Assembly: GCA_039030395.1 (NCBI GenBank)
Contig: JBCCEF010000028.1
Location: forward strand, 1 to 50,947
From: Acidobacteriota bacterium
GTDB lineage: Bacteria > Acidobacteriota > Thermoanaerobaculia > Multivoradales > JBCCEF01
Length of the DNA: 50,947 nucleotides
Direction of reading: 5' to 3'
A program made the position numbers and the translations under genes. Positions 16,480-25,912 of this stretch are shown piece by piece; the first letter of the stretch is position 1; every line of letters begins with the position of its first letter. Under the pieces are notes generated by a model. It was not told the origin of the DNA, searched no databases, and saw nothing but the letters and a program-made list of their open reading frames with translations.

Positions 16480-16647
16480 TTTGCCCGAGGGCGAGGCGGC
16501 GGGCTGGGCGCCCCCGCTCGCCGCCGTGGACGGGGTGAGCCCGAAGCAGCACAAGCTTCTTCGGGCGAGGGGGCACCTAGCCCCTTAAATGGCAAAGCGA
16601 GCAGGCGGGCGGAGACCCTCGGCGAGGCTCTCTCAGCGCGCCTGCTA
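16480..16647 (-). repeat. Dispersed structured repeat, copy C
   Basis: Read on the minus strand, it begins in the TAG stop of the GWxTD gene (16645-16647). Stem 1 pairs CGCCTGCT (16639-16646) with AGCAGGCG (16600-16607). Stem 2 is GGGGGC/GCCCC (16569-16584). Stem 3 is CCCGAAGCAG/CTTCTTCGGG (16540-16565). CTCACCCC follows, then GC-rich hairpins. It lies directly upstream of the FabH-like gene, so it sits in the spacer between two co-oriented genes. Confidence 0.75.
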
Positions 16648-17247
16648 GTTACGGTCAATGTCCAACACCCCGCGCCGCTCGTCGAGGCGGTTGCGAGGGA
16701 TGTAGAGCTCGGTCACTTCGCCGCGCTTGATGAAGCGGTAGATGGGCGCCGGACGGGAGCCGTCGAGGCCCGTTTCCGCCTGCTTGTCGTATTCCCACAC
16801 CTCGACCGGGGGGTCGCGGTGGTCGATGGGAATCTCGTAGTCCGTCTCGCCGGGCTCGCCGAACAGGATCCAGATGGTGCCGCGGGCGGTGCGTCGACCG
16901 GAGACGCCGGCCTCGCTGAATTTCTGGTCCGCCTCGTCGGCGCGCTCTTCGAACCGCTCGCGCAGCGGATTGTCCGGTCGCAACGGTCTCGGATCGCGTT
17001 GCTCCCAAAAGCCTTCCACGAAGGCCTCGGCCGCCGCGTCGTTAGTGAGGGCGGCGAATTGGTCGATCTCCTCCGGCGTCGCCATGCGGGCGATGGGACC
17101 GACCAACCAGCTCGAATAGGAGGGTCCGAGCAGTGGGTTGATCAACCGATCGCCGTCGCGGCCGGTGGTGTTGGTGCTACAGGCGAAAACGGCGAGGGCG
17201 GCCGCGGTGACGCCCGCGATGCCAAGAAATCTCTTCAAGGCGCTCAT
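16645..17247 (-). CDS. GWxTD-domain lipoprotein (short form)
   Basis: A 200-residue secreted protein. It has a lipoprotein signal (AALAVFAC, with Cys near residue 23). The GWxTD-type domain, common in Acidobacteriota, is seen as SSWLVGPIARMATPEEIDQF, AFVEGFWEQRDPRPL, NPLRERFEERADEADQKFSE and GTIWILFGEPGETDYE. This domain has no known activity; an envelope or lipoprotein-handling role is inferred from location only. The start lies four bases after the folE stop, so it is probably co-transcribed with folE and moaB. Its stop codon is also the first triplet of repeat copy C. Confidence 0.85.
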   Translation of the reverse strand: MSALKRFLGIAGVTAAALAVFACSTNTTGRDGDRLINPLLGPSYSSWLVGPIARMATPEEIDQFAALTNDAAAEAFVEGFWEQRDPRPLRPDNPLRERFEERADEADQKFSEAGVSGRRTARGTIWILFGEPGETDYEIPIDHRDPPVEVWEYDKQAETGLDGSRPAPIYRFIKRGEVTELYIPRNRLDERRGVLDIDRN

Positions 17248-17251
17248 CGGG

Positions 17252-17863
17252 TCACCTTTTCAACAGGTCGAGAAACTCTTCCCGCACCGGACGGTCATGG
17301 AAACAGCCACGCAGAGCCGAGGTGGTGGTCAGGCAGCCGGGTTTCTTGACCCCGCGCATCTCGACACAGAGGTGGCGCGCCTCAATCACCACCATCGCGC
17401 CTTTCGGCGACAGCGTCTCGTCGAGGTAGTTGACCACCTGCTCGGTCAAGCGCTCCTGAAGCTGCGGCCGCTTGGCGTAGAACTCCAGAATCCGGCTGAA
17501 CTTCGATAAGCCGATAATGCGGTCTTCCGGTATGTAGGCTATGTGGGCATGGCCGTAGAAGGGCACCAGATGGTGGGCGCACATCGAGTAGAACGGGATG
17601 TCCCGTTCCATCACCATGTGGCTGTAGCCCTCTTCGTTCGGGAAAGTCGTGACCTTCGGCTCCGCTCCCTCGTCGAGGCCCTGGAACATCTCCAGGTACA
17701 TCTTGGCCACCCGTCGATCGGTCTCGCGCAGATTGGGATCGCTCAAATCGAGGCCCAACTCCGTGAGGATGCCGCGGACGTGGCGCTGGATTCCTTCCTG
17801 GCGGGGATCCGCATCCGCCGGAACCGGAGTAGGAGGAGAAAGAACTGTCGTGGAATGGGTCAT
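17252..17863 (-). CDS. folE: GTP cyclohydrolase I
   Basis: A 203-residue enzyme that converts GTP to 7,8-dihydroneopterin triphosphate, the first step of tetrahydrofolate and pterin synthesis. Zinc ligands and active-site residues are visible: PFYSMCAHHLVPF (Cys, His, His), GLSKFSRILEFYAKRPQLQE, and a second Cys in EARHLCVEMRG. TTTSALRGCF is the usual C-terminal motif. The start at 17863 (MTHSTTVLSP) has GGAG about nine bases upstream; an in-frame ATG at 17899 would add 12 residues but has a poorer site. It is 51 bases downstream of moaB and 4 bases upstream of the GWxTD gene, which suggests one operon. Confidence 0.94.
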   Translation of the reverse strand: MTHSTTVLSPPTPVPADADPRQEGIQRHVRGILTELGLDLSDPNLRETDRRVAKMYLEMFQGLDEGAEPKVTTFPNEEGYSHMVMERDIPFYSMCAHHLVPFYGHAHIAYIPEDRIIGLSKFSRILEFYAKRPQLQERLTEQVVNYLDETLSPKGAMVVIEARHLCVEMRGVKKPGCLTTTSALRGCFHDRPVREEFLDLLKR

Positions 17864-17914
17864 CTTGTCGGGCTCCATTAGCGTGGAAAAGCCACTCATC
17901 TTACATGTCAGATC

Positions 17915-18427
17915 TTACTTGTCGACACGTCGGGCTTGCCCGAGCAGGTGGCTGACCTCCGGCAAGATCAGCGCGTCGAGGGCCAGCTCCACCGCCTTTG
18001 GCGAACCCGGCAAGGCGAAAACCGCTTTGCCTCGGGCGAGACCGGCGCAGGCCCGGGAGAGCATCGCCGCCGGGCCGATCTCCTCATACGACAGGCTACG
18101 GAACAGCTCACCGAAACCATCGACGATGCGATCGAAGAGAGGCACCACCGCCTCCACCGTGAGGTCCGCCGGCGAAAAACCGGTGCCGCCGGTGAGCACC
18201 ACCACGTCGACCGCCTCATCCTCCAGGCCTCGGACCGTGATCTCCCGGATCGCCGGCACGTCGTCGGACACCCGGTGCGATGCCACCCAGCGATAGCCGG
18301 CGCCTCCGATCTTCCGGCGGAGCAGGGCACCGCTGACGTCGTCCGACTCCCCCCGGCTGCTGGTGACCGTGACGCCCAGGAAGCCGAGGTCGTCCGCGCC
18401 CTCTCTGCGATGTTCTTCAACGGACAT
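17915..18427 (-). CDS. moaB: MoaB/Mog-family molybdopterin protein
   Basis: A 170-residue MoCF-fold protein. The conserved nucleotide/pterin site is VVVLTGGTGFSPADLTVEAV (TGGTG-x4-D-x-T, about residues 76-95), preceded by GVTVTSSRGESDDVSG. It ends with FALPGSPKAVELAL, as in MoaB/Mog, which take part in adenylation or metal insertion for the molybdenum cofactor. The family assignment is firm; telling MoaB from Mog is not possible here. Other moa genes are absent from the window. Repeat copy E lies just upstream of its start (18439-18485), so it may fold in or near its leader. Confidence 0.88.
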   Translation of the reverse strand: MSVEEHRREGADDLGFLGVTVTSSRGESDDVSGALLRRKIGGAGYRWVASHRVSDDVPAIREITVRGLEDEAVDVVVLTGGTGFSPADLTVEAVVPLFDRIVDGFGELFRSLSYEEIGPAAMLSRACAGLARGKAVFALPGSPKAVELALDALILPEVSHLLGQARRVDK

Positions 18428-18438
18428 TGGGTGCAGGC

Positions 18439-18485
18439 TAGCAGATGGCTGAAAGGGCTTCGCCTACGGTTTCAGACGCTCTGCT
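18439..18485 (+). repeat. Dispersed structured repeat, copy E (first stem only)
   Basis: Stem 1 only: TAGCAG (18439-18444), GCTGAAA (18448-18454), loop with CTTCGCC, TTTCAG (18470-18475), CTGCT (18481-18485). It has the same architecture as the first hairpin of copies A-D, but the G-rich second stem is missing. It starts 12 bases upstream of the moaB start codon. The rest of the gap to 18798 is covered by the dyad and the sigma-54 site listed below. Confidence 0.65.
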
Positions 18486-18648
18486 CGCTGTTTTTCCCTG
18501 CTACGCCATTCCCTCTTCCCCTGTCAGAGGACGTGCATCAAAAAATCGACTAAGATACATAAGCTGAATTCATGGAGATCGCATGGGGACCGACTAGACG
18601 ACGCCGTTGCAAGCGTTTGCGCTGCATCGAGCCGATCCGAAGAGTGTC

Positions 18649-18677
18649 CGCTTTTGGGACGATCCGTCCCGAAAGCG
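18649..18677. promoter_or_regulatory. Candidate enhancer dyad for the NtrC-type regulator
   Basis: CGCTTTTGGGACG (18649-18661) and CGTCCCGAAAGCG (18665-18677) form a 13-bp inverted repeat with a 3-base spacer and one mismatch. It can also be read as two tandem GTCC-N7 dyads. It lies about 80-110 bases upstream of the sigma-54-like site, the usual distance for a bound enhancer protein. The regulator gene at 21106 is the obvious candidate to bind it. Confidence 0.5.
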
Positions 18678-18756
18678 ACCACCGAGGGGGCGGACGAGTC
18701 GCCATCGCGGCGCAAATCTCCCCGGTTCTCCTGAGTCCGCGACGCGCCGGCGGTGC

Positions 18757-18772
18757 TGGCACGCGCCGTGCT
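18757..18772 (+). promoter_or_regulatory. Sigma-54 (-24/-12) promoter
   Basis: TGGCACGCGCCGTGCT matches the consensus TGGCACG-N4-TTGCT at every fixed position except one (G for T), with the exact GG-to-GC spacing. Transcription would begin near 18783, just before the GGAGG at 18785-18789 that serves the ATG at 18799. The locus also encodes a sigma-54 activator and its kinase. Confidence 0.65.
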
Positions 18773-18798
18773 TTTCAGCGCAGTGGAGGCTACGGACG

Positions 18799-20061
18799 AT
18801 GACAATGGATCAACCCAGGGACCCTTCGATCCTTCGCAAGAAAAAGATCCGGCGCTACGCCTTGATCGGCGCAGCGCTCATTGTGCTGCTCGCCGTCAGC
18901 GCGGCGGTCGCCAACCTCGAACCCGCCGCCCGGGTGGTGGAGAAGGAGTCCGTGTGGGACGAAACCGTCCAGCGCGGCACCTTCGTGCGCGAAGTCCGCG
19001 GGCCGGGCACCCTGGTGCCGGAGAACATCCGATGGATTCCGGCCCTCCGGGAAGGCAGCGTCGAAAGGATCCTGGTGCGGCCGGGCAGCGAGGTGCAATC
19101 GACCACGGTGCTCCTCGAAATGACCAACCCGGAACTCGAGCAGGAAGCTCTGGACGCAGAACTGCGGCTGCGCGAAGCGGAAGCCCAACTCACCAACTTG
19201 CGGGCTCGGCTGGCCAGTCAGCTCCTCGACCAGGAGGCCAAGGTCTACGCCGTCGAGGCGGATCTGGGGGCGGCAAAGCTGCAGAAGGAAGCGGACGAAG
19301 AGCTGTTCGAGGCGGGCCTCATTCCGGACATCAATTTGAAGCGCTCGCGTCTCCAGAACCAGCAGCTCAGCAAGCGGCACGAGATCGAGCAGCAGCGCCT
19401 GGAGAAAATCTCCCAGTCGAACGACGCGCAGATCGCCTCGGAACAGGCCAAGGTCGACCAGCTCCGCTCCCTCTTCCAGTTGCGGCGCAAGCAGCTCGAT
19501 GCCCTGAAGGTGACCGCCGGCCTCGACGGCGTGCTGCAGGAGCTCCCGCTGGAGGTGGGCCAGCGGGTCACCCCGGGCGAACTTCTGGCCCGGGTCGCCC
19601 AGCCAGACACCCTGAAGGCTGAACTGCGCATTCCCGAAACCCAGGCGAAGGACGTTGCCGTCAGCCAAACGGTGGTGGTCGACACCCGCAACGGCAAGGC
19701 CGCCGGTGAGGTCACCCGCATCGACCCGGCGGTGCAGGACGGCTACGTGCTGGTCGATGTCGCCTTCACCGAGGATCTACCGAACGGCGCCCGCCCGGAC
19801 TTGTCCGTCGACGGCACCATCGAGATCGAACGGTTGGAGGACGTGCTCTACGTCGGCCGGCCCACCCGCGGCCAACGCGACTCGACCATTCAGCTCTACA
19901 AGATGATCGACGACGGGCGCGAAGCGGTGGCCGTCACGGTGCAGCTCGGCCGCACCTCGGTCAACACCGTCGAAGTGGTCTCGGGCCTGGAAGAGGGCGA
20001 CCGGGTGATCTTGTCGGACCCTTCCGAGTGGGAAGGGGCGGACCGCATCCGGCTCAGGTAG
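18799..20061 (+). CDS. HlyD/RND-type membrane-fusion (periplasmic adaptor) protein
   Basis: A 420-residue adaptor. It has one N-terminal membrane anchor (YALIGAALIVLLAVSAAVAN, about 17-36), then a split lipoyl domain (GTLVPENIRWIPALREGSVE ... VTAGLDGVLQELPLEVGQRV), between whose halves lies a long coiled coil (about 115-245, many Glu/Gln/Leu/Arg). The beta-barrel domain (LKAELRIPETQAKDVAVSQT) and the membrane-proximal part (TVEVVSGLEEGDRVILSD) follow. It would link an inner-membrane transporter to an outer-membrane channel. The ATG at 18799 has GGAGG nine bases upstream. It is preceded by a sigma-54-like promoter and followed, after repeat copy D, by the ATPase gene. The permease and channel genes are not in the window. 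Confidence 0.9.
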   Translation: MTMDQPRDPSILRKKKIRRYALIGAALIVLLAVSAAVANLEPAARVVEKESVWDETVQRGTFVREVRGPGTLVPENIRWIPALREGSVERILVRPGSEVQSTTVLLEMTNPELEQEALDAELRLREAEAQLTNLRARLASQLLDQEAKVYAVEADLGAAKLQKEADEELFEAGLIPDINLKRSRLQNQQLSKRHEIEQQRLEKISQSNDAQIASEQAKVDQLRSLFQLRRKQLDALKVTAGLDGVLQELPLEVGQRVTPGELLARVAQPDTLKAELRIPETQAKDVAVSQTVVVDTRNGKAAGEVTRIDPAVQDGYVLVDVAFTEDLPNGARPDLSVDGTIEIERLEDVLYVGRPTRGQRDSTIQLYKMIDDGREAVAVTVQLGRTSVNTVEVVSGLEEGDRVILSDPSEWEGADRIRLR

Positions 20062-20216
20062 CAGGCCGCCAGAAGAATGACGATGCAAATTTTCCAGCGG
20101 CCTGCTACTCCGTTTCAGGGGGGCTCGGCGCCCCCCGAGTCGCGAAGAACTGCATTTTCTTCGCGGCTCACCCCCGTCCCCGGCTTCGCCGGCGAGCCTT
20201 CGGCTCGGTTGAGTGA
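20059..20216 (+). repeat. Dispersed structured repeat, copy D (most regular)
   Basis: It begins in the TAG stop of the adaptor gene. Stem 1 is perfect over 11 bp: TAGCAGGCCGC (20059-20069) and GCGGCCTGCTA (20097-20107). Stem 2 is GGGGGGC/GCCCCCC (20118-20136). Stem 3 is perfect over 9 bp: CGCGAAGAA (20141-20149) and TTCTTCGCG (20157-20165). CTCACCCCC and two small GC hairpins follow. It lies in the spacer between adaptor and ATPase genes that should share a transcript. Confidence 0.8.
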
Positions 20217-20285
20217 TCTGGAGGATTCGAGGCGACGAGCCGCCTCAACAAGATCTGCACGACTAATGCGAGGAGATTTCTTTCT

Positions 20286-21035
20286 ATGAACGCCGAACAC
20301 GAATCCCTGATCCAACTGACGGACGTCACCAAGGTCTTCTACACGGACGAGGTGGAGACCCATGCCCTGGCCGGTATCCACCTCGCCATCGAGCGCGGCG
20401 AGTACCTGTCCATCGCCGGCCCGTCCGGCTGCGGCAAGTCCACCCTGCTCTCCATCCTGGGCCTGTTGGACACCCCCACCAGCGGCCAATACCGGCTCAA
20501 CCAGAAGGAGGTGGCGAACCTCTCCTTCTCGGACCGCGCCAAGATCCGCAACCAAGAGATCGGCTTTATCTTCCAGGCCTTCAACCTGATCGGCGACCTG
20601 ACGGTGTACGAGAACGTCGAGTTGCCGCTGACCTACCGCGGCATGCCGTCGGCGGAGCGCAAGACGCGAGTGATCGAAGCCCTCGAGCGGGTGGAGATGG
20701 CGCACCGGGTGAAGCACTACCCGTCACAGCTTTCCGGCGGTCAGCAGCAGCGCGTGGCGGTGGCTCGGGCGGTAGCCGGCAAGCCCTCTATCCTGCTGGC
20801 GGACGAGCCCACCGGCAATCTCGACTCGAAGAACAGCGAAGCGGTGATGGAACTCCTCGGCGAGCTGCACGACGAGGGCGCCACCATCTGCATGGTCACC
20901 CATGACCCGCGCTATGCTCGCTACGCCACGCGCACGATCCACCTGTTCGACGGCCGCATTGTCGAGGAAGAGGACGCCGAGACCAAGGATTTCGAGGAAC
21001 AGCAGCTCGAAGCCAGCGGCTTCCAAGTGGGGTAG
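20286..21035 (+). CDS. MacB/LolD-type ABC transporter ATPase
   Basis: A 249-residue nucleotide-binding subunit. Visible motifs: Walker A GPSGCGKST (about 44-52), Q-loop FIFQAFNLI, signature LSGGQQQRVAVARA, Walker B ILLADEPTGNLD, and switch His in MVTHDPRYA. The TGNLD and FNLI motifs are typical of the MacB/LolD/FtsE group, which works with FtsX-type permeases. It has GAGGAG upstream of the ATG. A short acidic tail (VEEEDAETKDFEEQQLEASG) extends past the usual end. No permease gene follows directly; the permease is expected elsewhere or upstream in related genomes. Confidence 0.93.
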   Translation: MNAEHESLIQLTDVTKVFYTDEVETHALAGIHLAIERGEYLSIAGPSGCGKSTLLSILGLLDTPTSGQYRLNQKEVANLSFSDRAKIRNQEIGFIFQAFNLIGDLTVYENVELPLTYRGMPSAERKTRVIEALERVEMAHRVKHYPSQLSGGQQQRVAVARAVAGKPSILLADEPTGNLDSKNSEAVMELLGELHDEGATICMVTHDPRYARYATRTIHLFDGRIVEEEDAETKDFEEQQLEASGFQVG

Positions 21036-21105
21036 CCGAGCAGCCGGTAGCCCCCGAAGTTCTGGCCGAACTCCAGGTCTTCGGCGTACTCGCGGCAGTT
21101 GAAGC

Positions 21106-22506
<1,401 letters not shown>

Positions 22507-22522
22507 CGAACGGTCTCCCCCC

Positions 22523-23863
22523 TTGGCCCGCTCCTTCGACGACCGCCTCTTCCTCTCCGCTCTCTGCGTCGCCCTGCCGGCGGTCGCCATCGCTCTCGGC
22601 CTGCTGTGGTTGGGACCCTACTCCACGCTCCTGCGGATCAGCCTGACGATCGCCCTGGTCGGCCTCTCGATCGCCGCCGCCATCGCTCTCCGCAAACGCA
22701 TCTCCTACCCCATCTACACCCTCGCCAATGTCCTCGAAGCGCTGCGCGAGGGCGACTACTCCTTGCGCGCCCGGCGCAGCGATCCAAGGGACGCTCTCGG
22801 CCAGGCGCTGCAGGAGGCCAACCTCCTCGGCGAACGGCTCCAGGAAGAACGGCGCGGCGCCCAGGAGGCGACGGCTCTCCTCAAAGGGGTGATGGCAGAG
22901 ATCGACGTCGCCGTTTTCGCCTTCGACGAAGACCGCCGCCTGCGCCTCGCCAACCGCGCCAGCGAGCGGCTGCTGTCGCGCCCGCCGGACAAGCTGATCG
23001 GTCAACCGGCCTCGTCCCTCGGTCTGGAAGAGGTGCTAGCGGCGGACCCGTCGCGCCCCCTCTCGGCGCGCTTCCCCGGCGGCGAAGGCCGCTGGGGAGT
23101 GCGCCACGGCACCCTGCGCCAGGAAGGTCGCCCCCTGCGTCTCCTGGTGCTGTCGGATCTGTCCCGCCCCCTGCGGGAAGAAGAGCGCCAGGCCTGGCGC
23201 CGACTCATCCGGGTCCTGGGTCACGAACTGAACAACTCCCTGGCACCCATCCGCTCGCTGGCGGAAACCCTGGCGCGGCTGTTCGATCGCCAGCCCCGGC
23301 CGGACGACTGGGAAGACGACATGCGCCGCGGTCTGGGGCGCATCGCCAACCGCTCGGCGTCCCTTTCCCGCTTTATGAATGCCTACTCCGGCCTGGCGCG
23401 GCTGCCGCCGCCGACCCTCGCTCCCCTTGACCTGGAGCGCCGCATCGAGCGCATCGCCAGCCTCGAGAACCGCCTGCCGGTCGAGGTGAAGGGCGGACCG
23501 CCGGTGACCCTAGAAGCCGACGGCGACCAATTCGAACAACTCCTCATCAACCTGGTCCGAAACGCCGTGGACGAAACCCTCGCCGCCGGCAACGGCGTCG
23601 TCGAGATCACCTGGGAGCCGAGCGGAGAGGCGGTGGAGATCCGCGTGCTGGACGAAGGCCGCGGCCTATCGAACCCCGAAAACCTCTTCGTCCCCTTCTA
23701 CACCACCAAGCCCGAGGGCACCGGCATCGGCCTGGTGCTCTGCCGGCAGATCGCCGAAGGCCACGGCGGCACCGTCGAGCTGCGCAATCGCGCCGACCGG
23801 GGCGGCTGCGAAGCCACCCTCCGGCTCCCCTTGCTGCCCGCCGCTCCGGCGCCGACGGGATAA
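22523..23863 (+). CDS. NtrY/NtrB-like sensor histidine kinase
   Basis: A 446-residue membrane kinase. Two transmembrane helices lie at about 8-30 and 36-56, with a very short periplasmic loop, so the signal is probably sensed in the membrane or by the cytoplasmic part. A HAMP-like stretch (ISYPIYTLANVLEALREGDY) and a PAS-like domain (about 110-205) follow. The H-box is LGHELNNSLAPIRSLAETL, the N-box LLINLVRNAVDE, the G1 box LDEGRGL and the G2 box GTGIGLVLCRQIAEGHGG. The start is a TTG without a good ribosome-binding site, so the true start is uncertain. It is the evident partner of the preceding NtrC-type regulator. Confidence 0.9.
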   Translation: MARSFDDRLFLSALCVALPAVAIALGLLWLGPYSTLLRISLTIALVGLSIAAAIALRKRISYPIYTLANVLEALREGDYSLRARRSDPRDALGQALQEANLLGERLQEERRGAQEATALLKGVMAEIDVAVFAFDEDRRLRLANRASERLLSRPPDKLIGQPASSLGLEEVLAADPSRPLSARFPGGEGRWGVRHGTLRQEGRPLRLLVLSDLSRPLREEERQAWRRLIRVLGHELNNSLAPIRSLAETLARLFDRQPRPDDWEDDMRRGLGRIANRSASLSRFMNAYSGLARLPPPTLAPLDLERRIERIASLENRLPVEVKGGPPVTLEADGDQFEQLLINLVRNAVDETLAAGNGVVEITWEPSGEAVEIRVLDEGRGLSNPENLFVPFYTTKPEGTGIGLVLCRQIAEGHGGTVELRNRADRGGCEATLRLPLLPAAPAPTG

Positions 23864-23918
23864 GGGCGATGTGCTAAGTTTTTGAGTGGAATAGAACGAC
23901 ACCACGAGGAGGAACACC

Positions 23919-25499
23919 ATGCGCATCCGTTCGAGTCTTCACTTCGGCGCGGCCATCGTCGCCGCCTGCCTGCTCGTCCCTTCGGCCACCGCCGAACTGC
24001 CCCAGCGCTACCAAGAGTGGGCCGAAGGCCCGATTCAGCACCTCTTCACCAAGGCGGACAAAGACGCCTGGAGCGCCCTCGCCGACGAAGCCGCGGCGGA
24101 AAACTTCATCCGTCTGTTCTGGGCCCAGCGGGATCCCACCCCGGAGAGTGCCGAAAACGAGTATCAGCGAGAGTTCGAACGCCGCGTGGCCTACGCCGAC
24201 CAACAGTTCGCCCACAAAAAAGACGATGAGACCGTCCGCGGCTCCCTGACCGACCGCGGCCGCATCTTCGTCATGCTCGGCGCCCCGCGGCGCCTCCAGC
24301 AGCCGGGCGCCGGTGGCTCCACCAGCGGCGGCGCCCTCGGCGGCGACTCCGCCTTCGGCGGCGGCGGCGGCGTGGCGAGCGGCGGCGGTGGTGGCCGTTT
24401 CGGCCGCGGAGGCACCACCGACCGCTTCGGCGTCGCCTCGGAGGAAGTGTGGGTCTATGAAGGGGACGAAAAGCCCGAGGTCATCAAGAAAAAGCGCCTA
24501 CGAGTGAAATTTCGCACCAAGCCGGGCACCGAGGAGGTGCAGATCCACCAGGGCGAAGAAGCCCTCGCCCTGGCCGCCGAGGCGGCGGACCGCGCCGTGC
24601 TTCACCCGACGATGACCGTCGCTGATCTCTCCACCGCCCCGGCGCCGTCGGCCCTGGGCGGCGAGGCGATGGACTCCGACTACCAGGCCTGGGGGGCCTC
24701 CACCCTCTCCGACCCGGCGGCCCTCGAATCTCTGCGCGCCGCCCTCACCGGCGACGCCGAATCCTCCTTCTCCGCCCATCTCGACGCCGCGCCCTTCCTG
24801 GCCGGCGACGGCACCACCATCATCCCGGTGCAAATCGCCACTACCGGCGAGCCGCCGGCCGACGCCGTGGTGGTGGGCGAGCTGGTGGACGCCGCAGGCG
24901 AATCCGCCGTCTCCTTCGAGATCGACAGCGACTGGAAAAACGCGCGCGACCAGAAACTGCGCAAAACCACCGTCGTCGCCCCGCCGGGCGCCTACGAACT
25001 GCGCACCGGCCTCAAGGGCAGCGACGGCGCCATCCTGTGGTCCGCCAGCGAAGCGATCGAAATTCCTGCTATCAGCGACGAACTGTGGCTCTCGGACCTC
25101 ATCGTGTCGGACAACATCTTCCCGATGAAAGAAGCTCAGGCGATGCTCGAACCCTTTGCCTGGCAGGGCATCGTCGTCGTGCCCAAGGGCGACCGCACCT
25201 TCGAGCAAGAGGGTGTCCTGTGGTACTACCTCCACACCTGCCACCCGGCCTTGGCCGACAACAACCTGCCCAACCTTCGCCTCACCGTAGAACTCGACGG
25301 CGCCGCCAAATTCCGCGGCCCCGCCGCCGCCGACCCAGTCAAAGCCGGCGACGACTGCTGGGTCCTGGCCCAAGGCCTGGAACTCACCGCCGACCGCTTC
25401 CCGGCCGGCGACTACGAGATGAAGGTCTACGTGCGGGACTCCGAGGCTCGGAAGACGGTGACTTCGAGTACTGAGACCTTCTCGGTGGTGGTGCCCTAG
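23919..25499 (+). CDS. GWxTD-domain secreted protein (long form, Gly-rich insert)
   Basis: A 526-residue protein with a Sec signal peptide (FGAAIVAACLLVPSATA). The GWxTD-type domain follows: QEWAEGPIQHLFTKADKDAW, FIRLFWAQRDPTPES, EYQREFERRVAYADQQF and GRIFVMLGAPRRL. A glycine-rich stretch with GGGGG runs (about 125-165) interrupts the domain before EEVWVYEGDEKPEV. The C-terminal half is a beta-rich domain of unknown type (about 280-526). The ATG has GAGGAGGA upstream. It is 55 bases after the kinase gene and may be read with it. The family function is not known. Confidence 0.85.
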   Translation: MRIRSSLHFGAAIVAACLLVPSATAELPQRYQEWAEGPIQHLFTKADKDAWSALADEAAAENFIRLFWAQRDPTPESAENEYQREFERRVAYADQQFAHKKDDETVRGSLTDRGRIFVMLGAPRRLQQPGAGGSTSGGALGGDSAFGGGGGVASGGGGGRFGRGGTTDRFGVASEEVWVYEGDEKPEVIKKKRLRVKFRTKPGTEEVQIHQGEEALALAAEAADRAVLHPTMTVADLSTAPAPSALGGEAMDSDYQAWGASTLSDPAALESLRAALTGDAESSFSAHLDAAPFLAGDGTTIIPVQIATTGEPPADAVVVGELVDAAGESAVSFEIDSDWKNARDQKLRKTTVVAPPGAYELRTGLKGSDGAILWSASEAIEIPAISDELWLSDLIVSDNIFPMKEAQAMLEPFAWQGIVVVPKGDRTFEQEGVLWYYLHTCHPALADNNLPNLRLTVELDGAAKFRGPAAADPVKAGDDCWVLAQGLELTADRFPAGDYEMKVYVRDSEARKTVTSSTETFSVVVP

Positions 25500-25546
25500 A
25501 GAACTAGAAAGGGGCTCCGGCCTTTGGGCTGAAGCTCGAGAATCCT

Positions 25547-25912
25547 ATGAAGGCATGGATTCAATCCGCAGACTTCTCAGTTCGAGAGATTGAGGTGGAT
25601 GGTCAAGGGGCGGTTCGGGAATTCCGAAACCACGATGGGTCCCGCGAGAATAGCCTCTTCGAGAAGCTAGAGTCCGAAGGCAAAGAAAACTGTCCCGCCG
25701 GCTTGGGATTGGTGCGAGCTGGCGGGCATCATCTACGCATCTGCCCTGACGGCGATGTCGCCATGGTTCATTGGATGAAGCCCGCTCGGCTCTTGGGTTT
25801 CCTCTGGCGCATTCCGAAAGTGACCACGAGAGAGCGAGTTCCGTTTTCGGAAGTCAGCACGCTCATTGAGGACTTCTTCGATCGGGCAGAAACAGATCTC
25901 AAAAGTTCTTAA
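25547..25912 (+). CDS. Small protein of unknown function
   Basis: A 121-residue soluble protein starting MKAWIQSADFSVREIEVDGQ. It has no signal peptide or membrane segment and contains a Trp/His-containing core (DVAMVHWMKPARLLGFLWRI) and an acidic C-terminus (LIEDFFDRAETDLKSS). No family is recognised; size and composition would fit an immunity-type or other small accessory protein. Its codons end in A or T more often than those of its upstream neighbours. Its stop overlaps the stop of the converging membrane-protein gene by four bases. There is no strong ribosome-binding site, so confidence is moderate. Confidence 0.55.
   Translation: MKAWIQSADFSVREIEVDGQGAVREFRNHDGSRENSLFEKLESEGKENCPAGLGLVRAGGHHLRICPDGDVAMVHWMKPARLLGFLWRIPKVTTRERVPFSEVSTLIEDFFDRAETDLKSS

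Noticed and set aside
21036-21105. Short spacer between ATPase and regulator, considered as a permease remnant
   Set aside because: Only about 20 codons on either strand and no recognisable FtsX motif.
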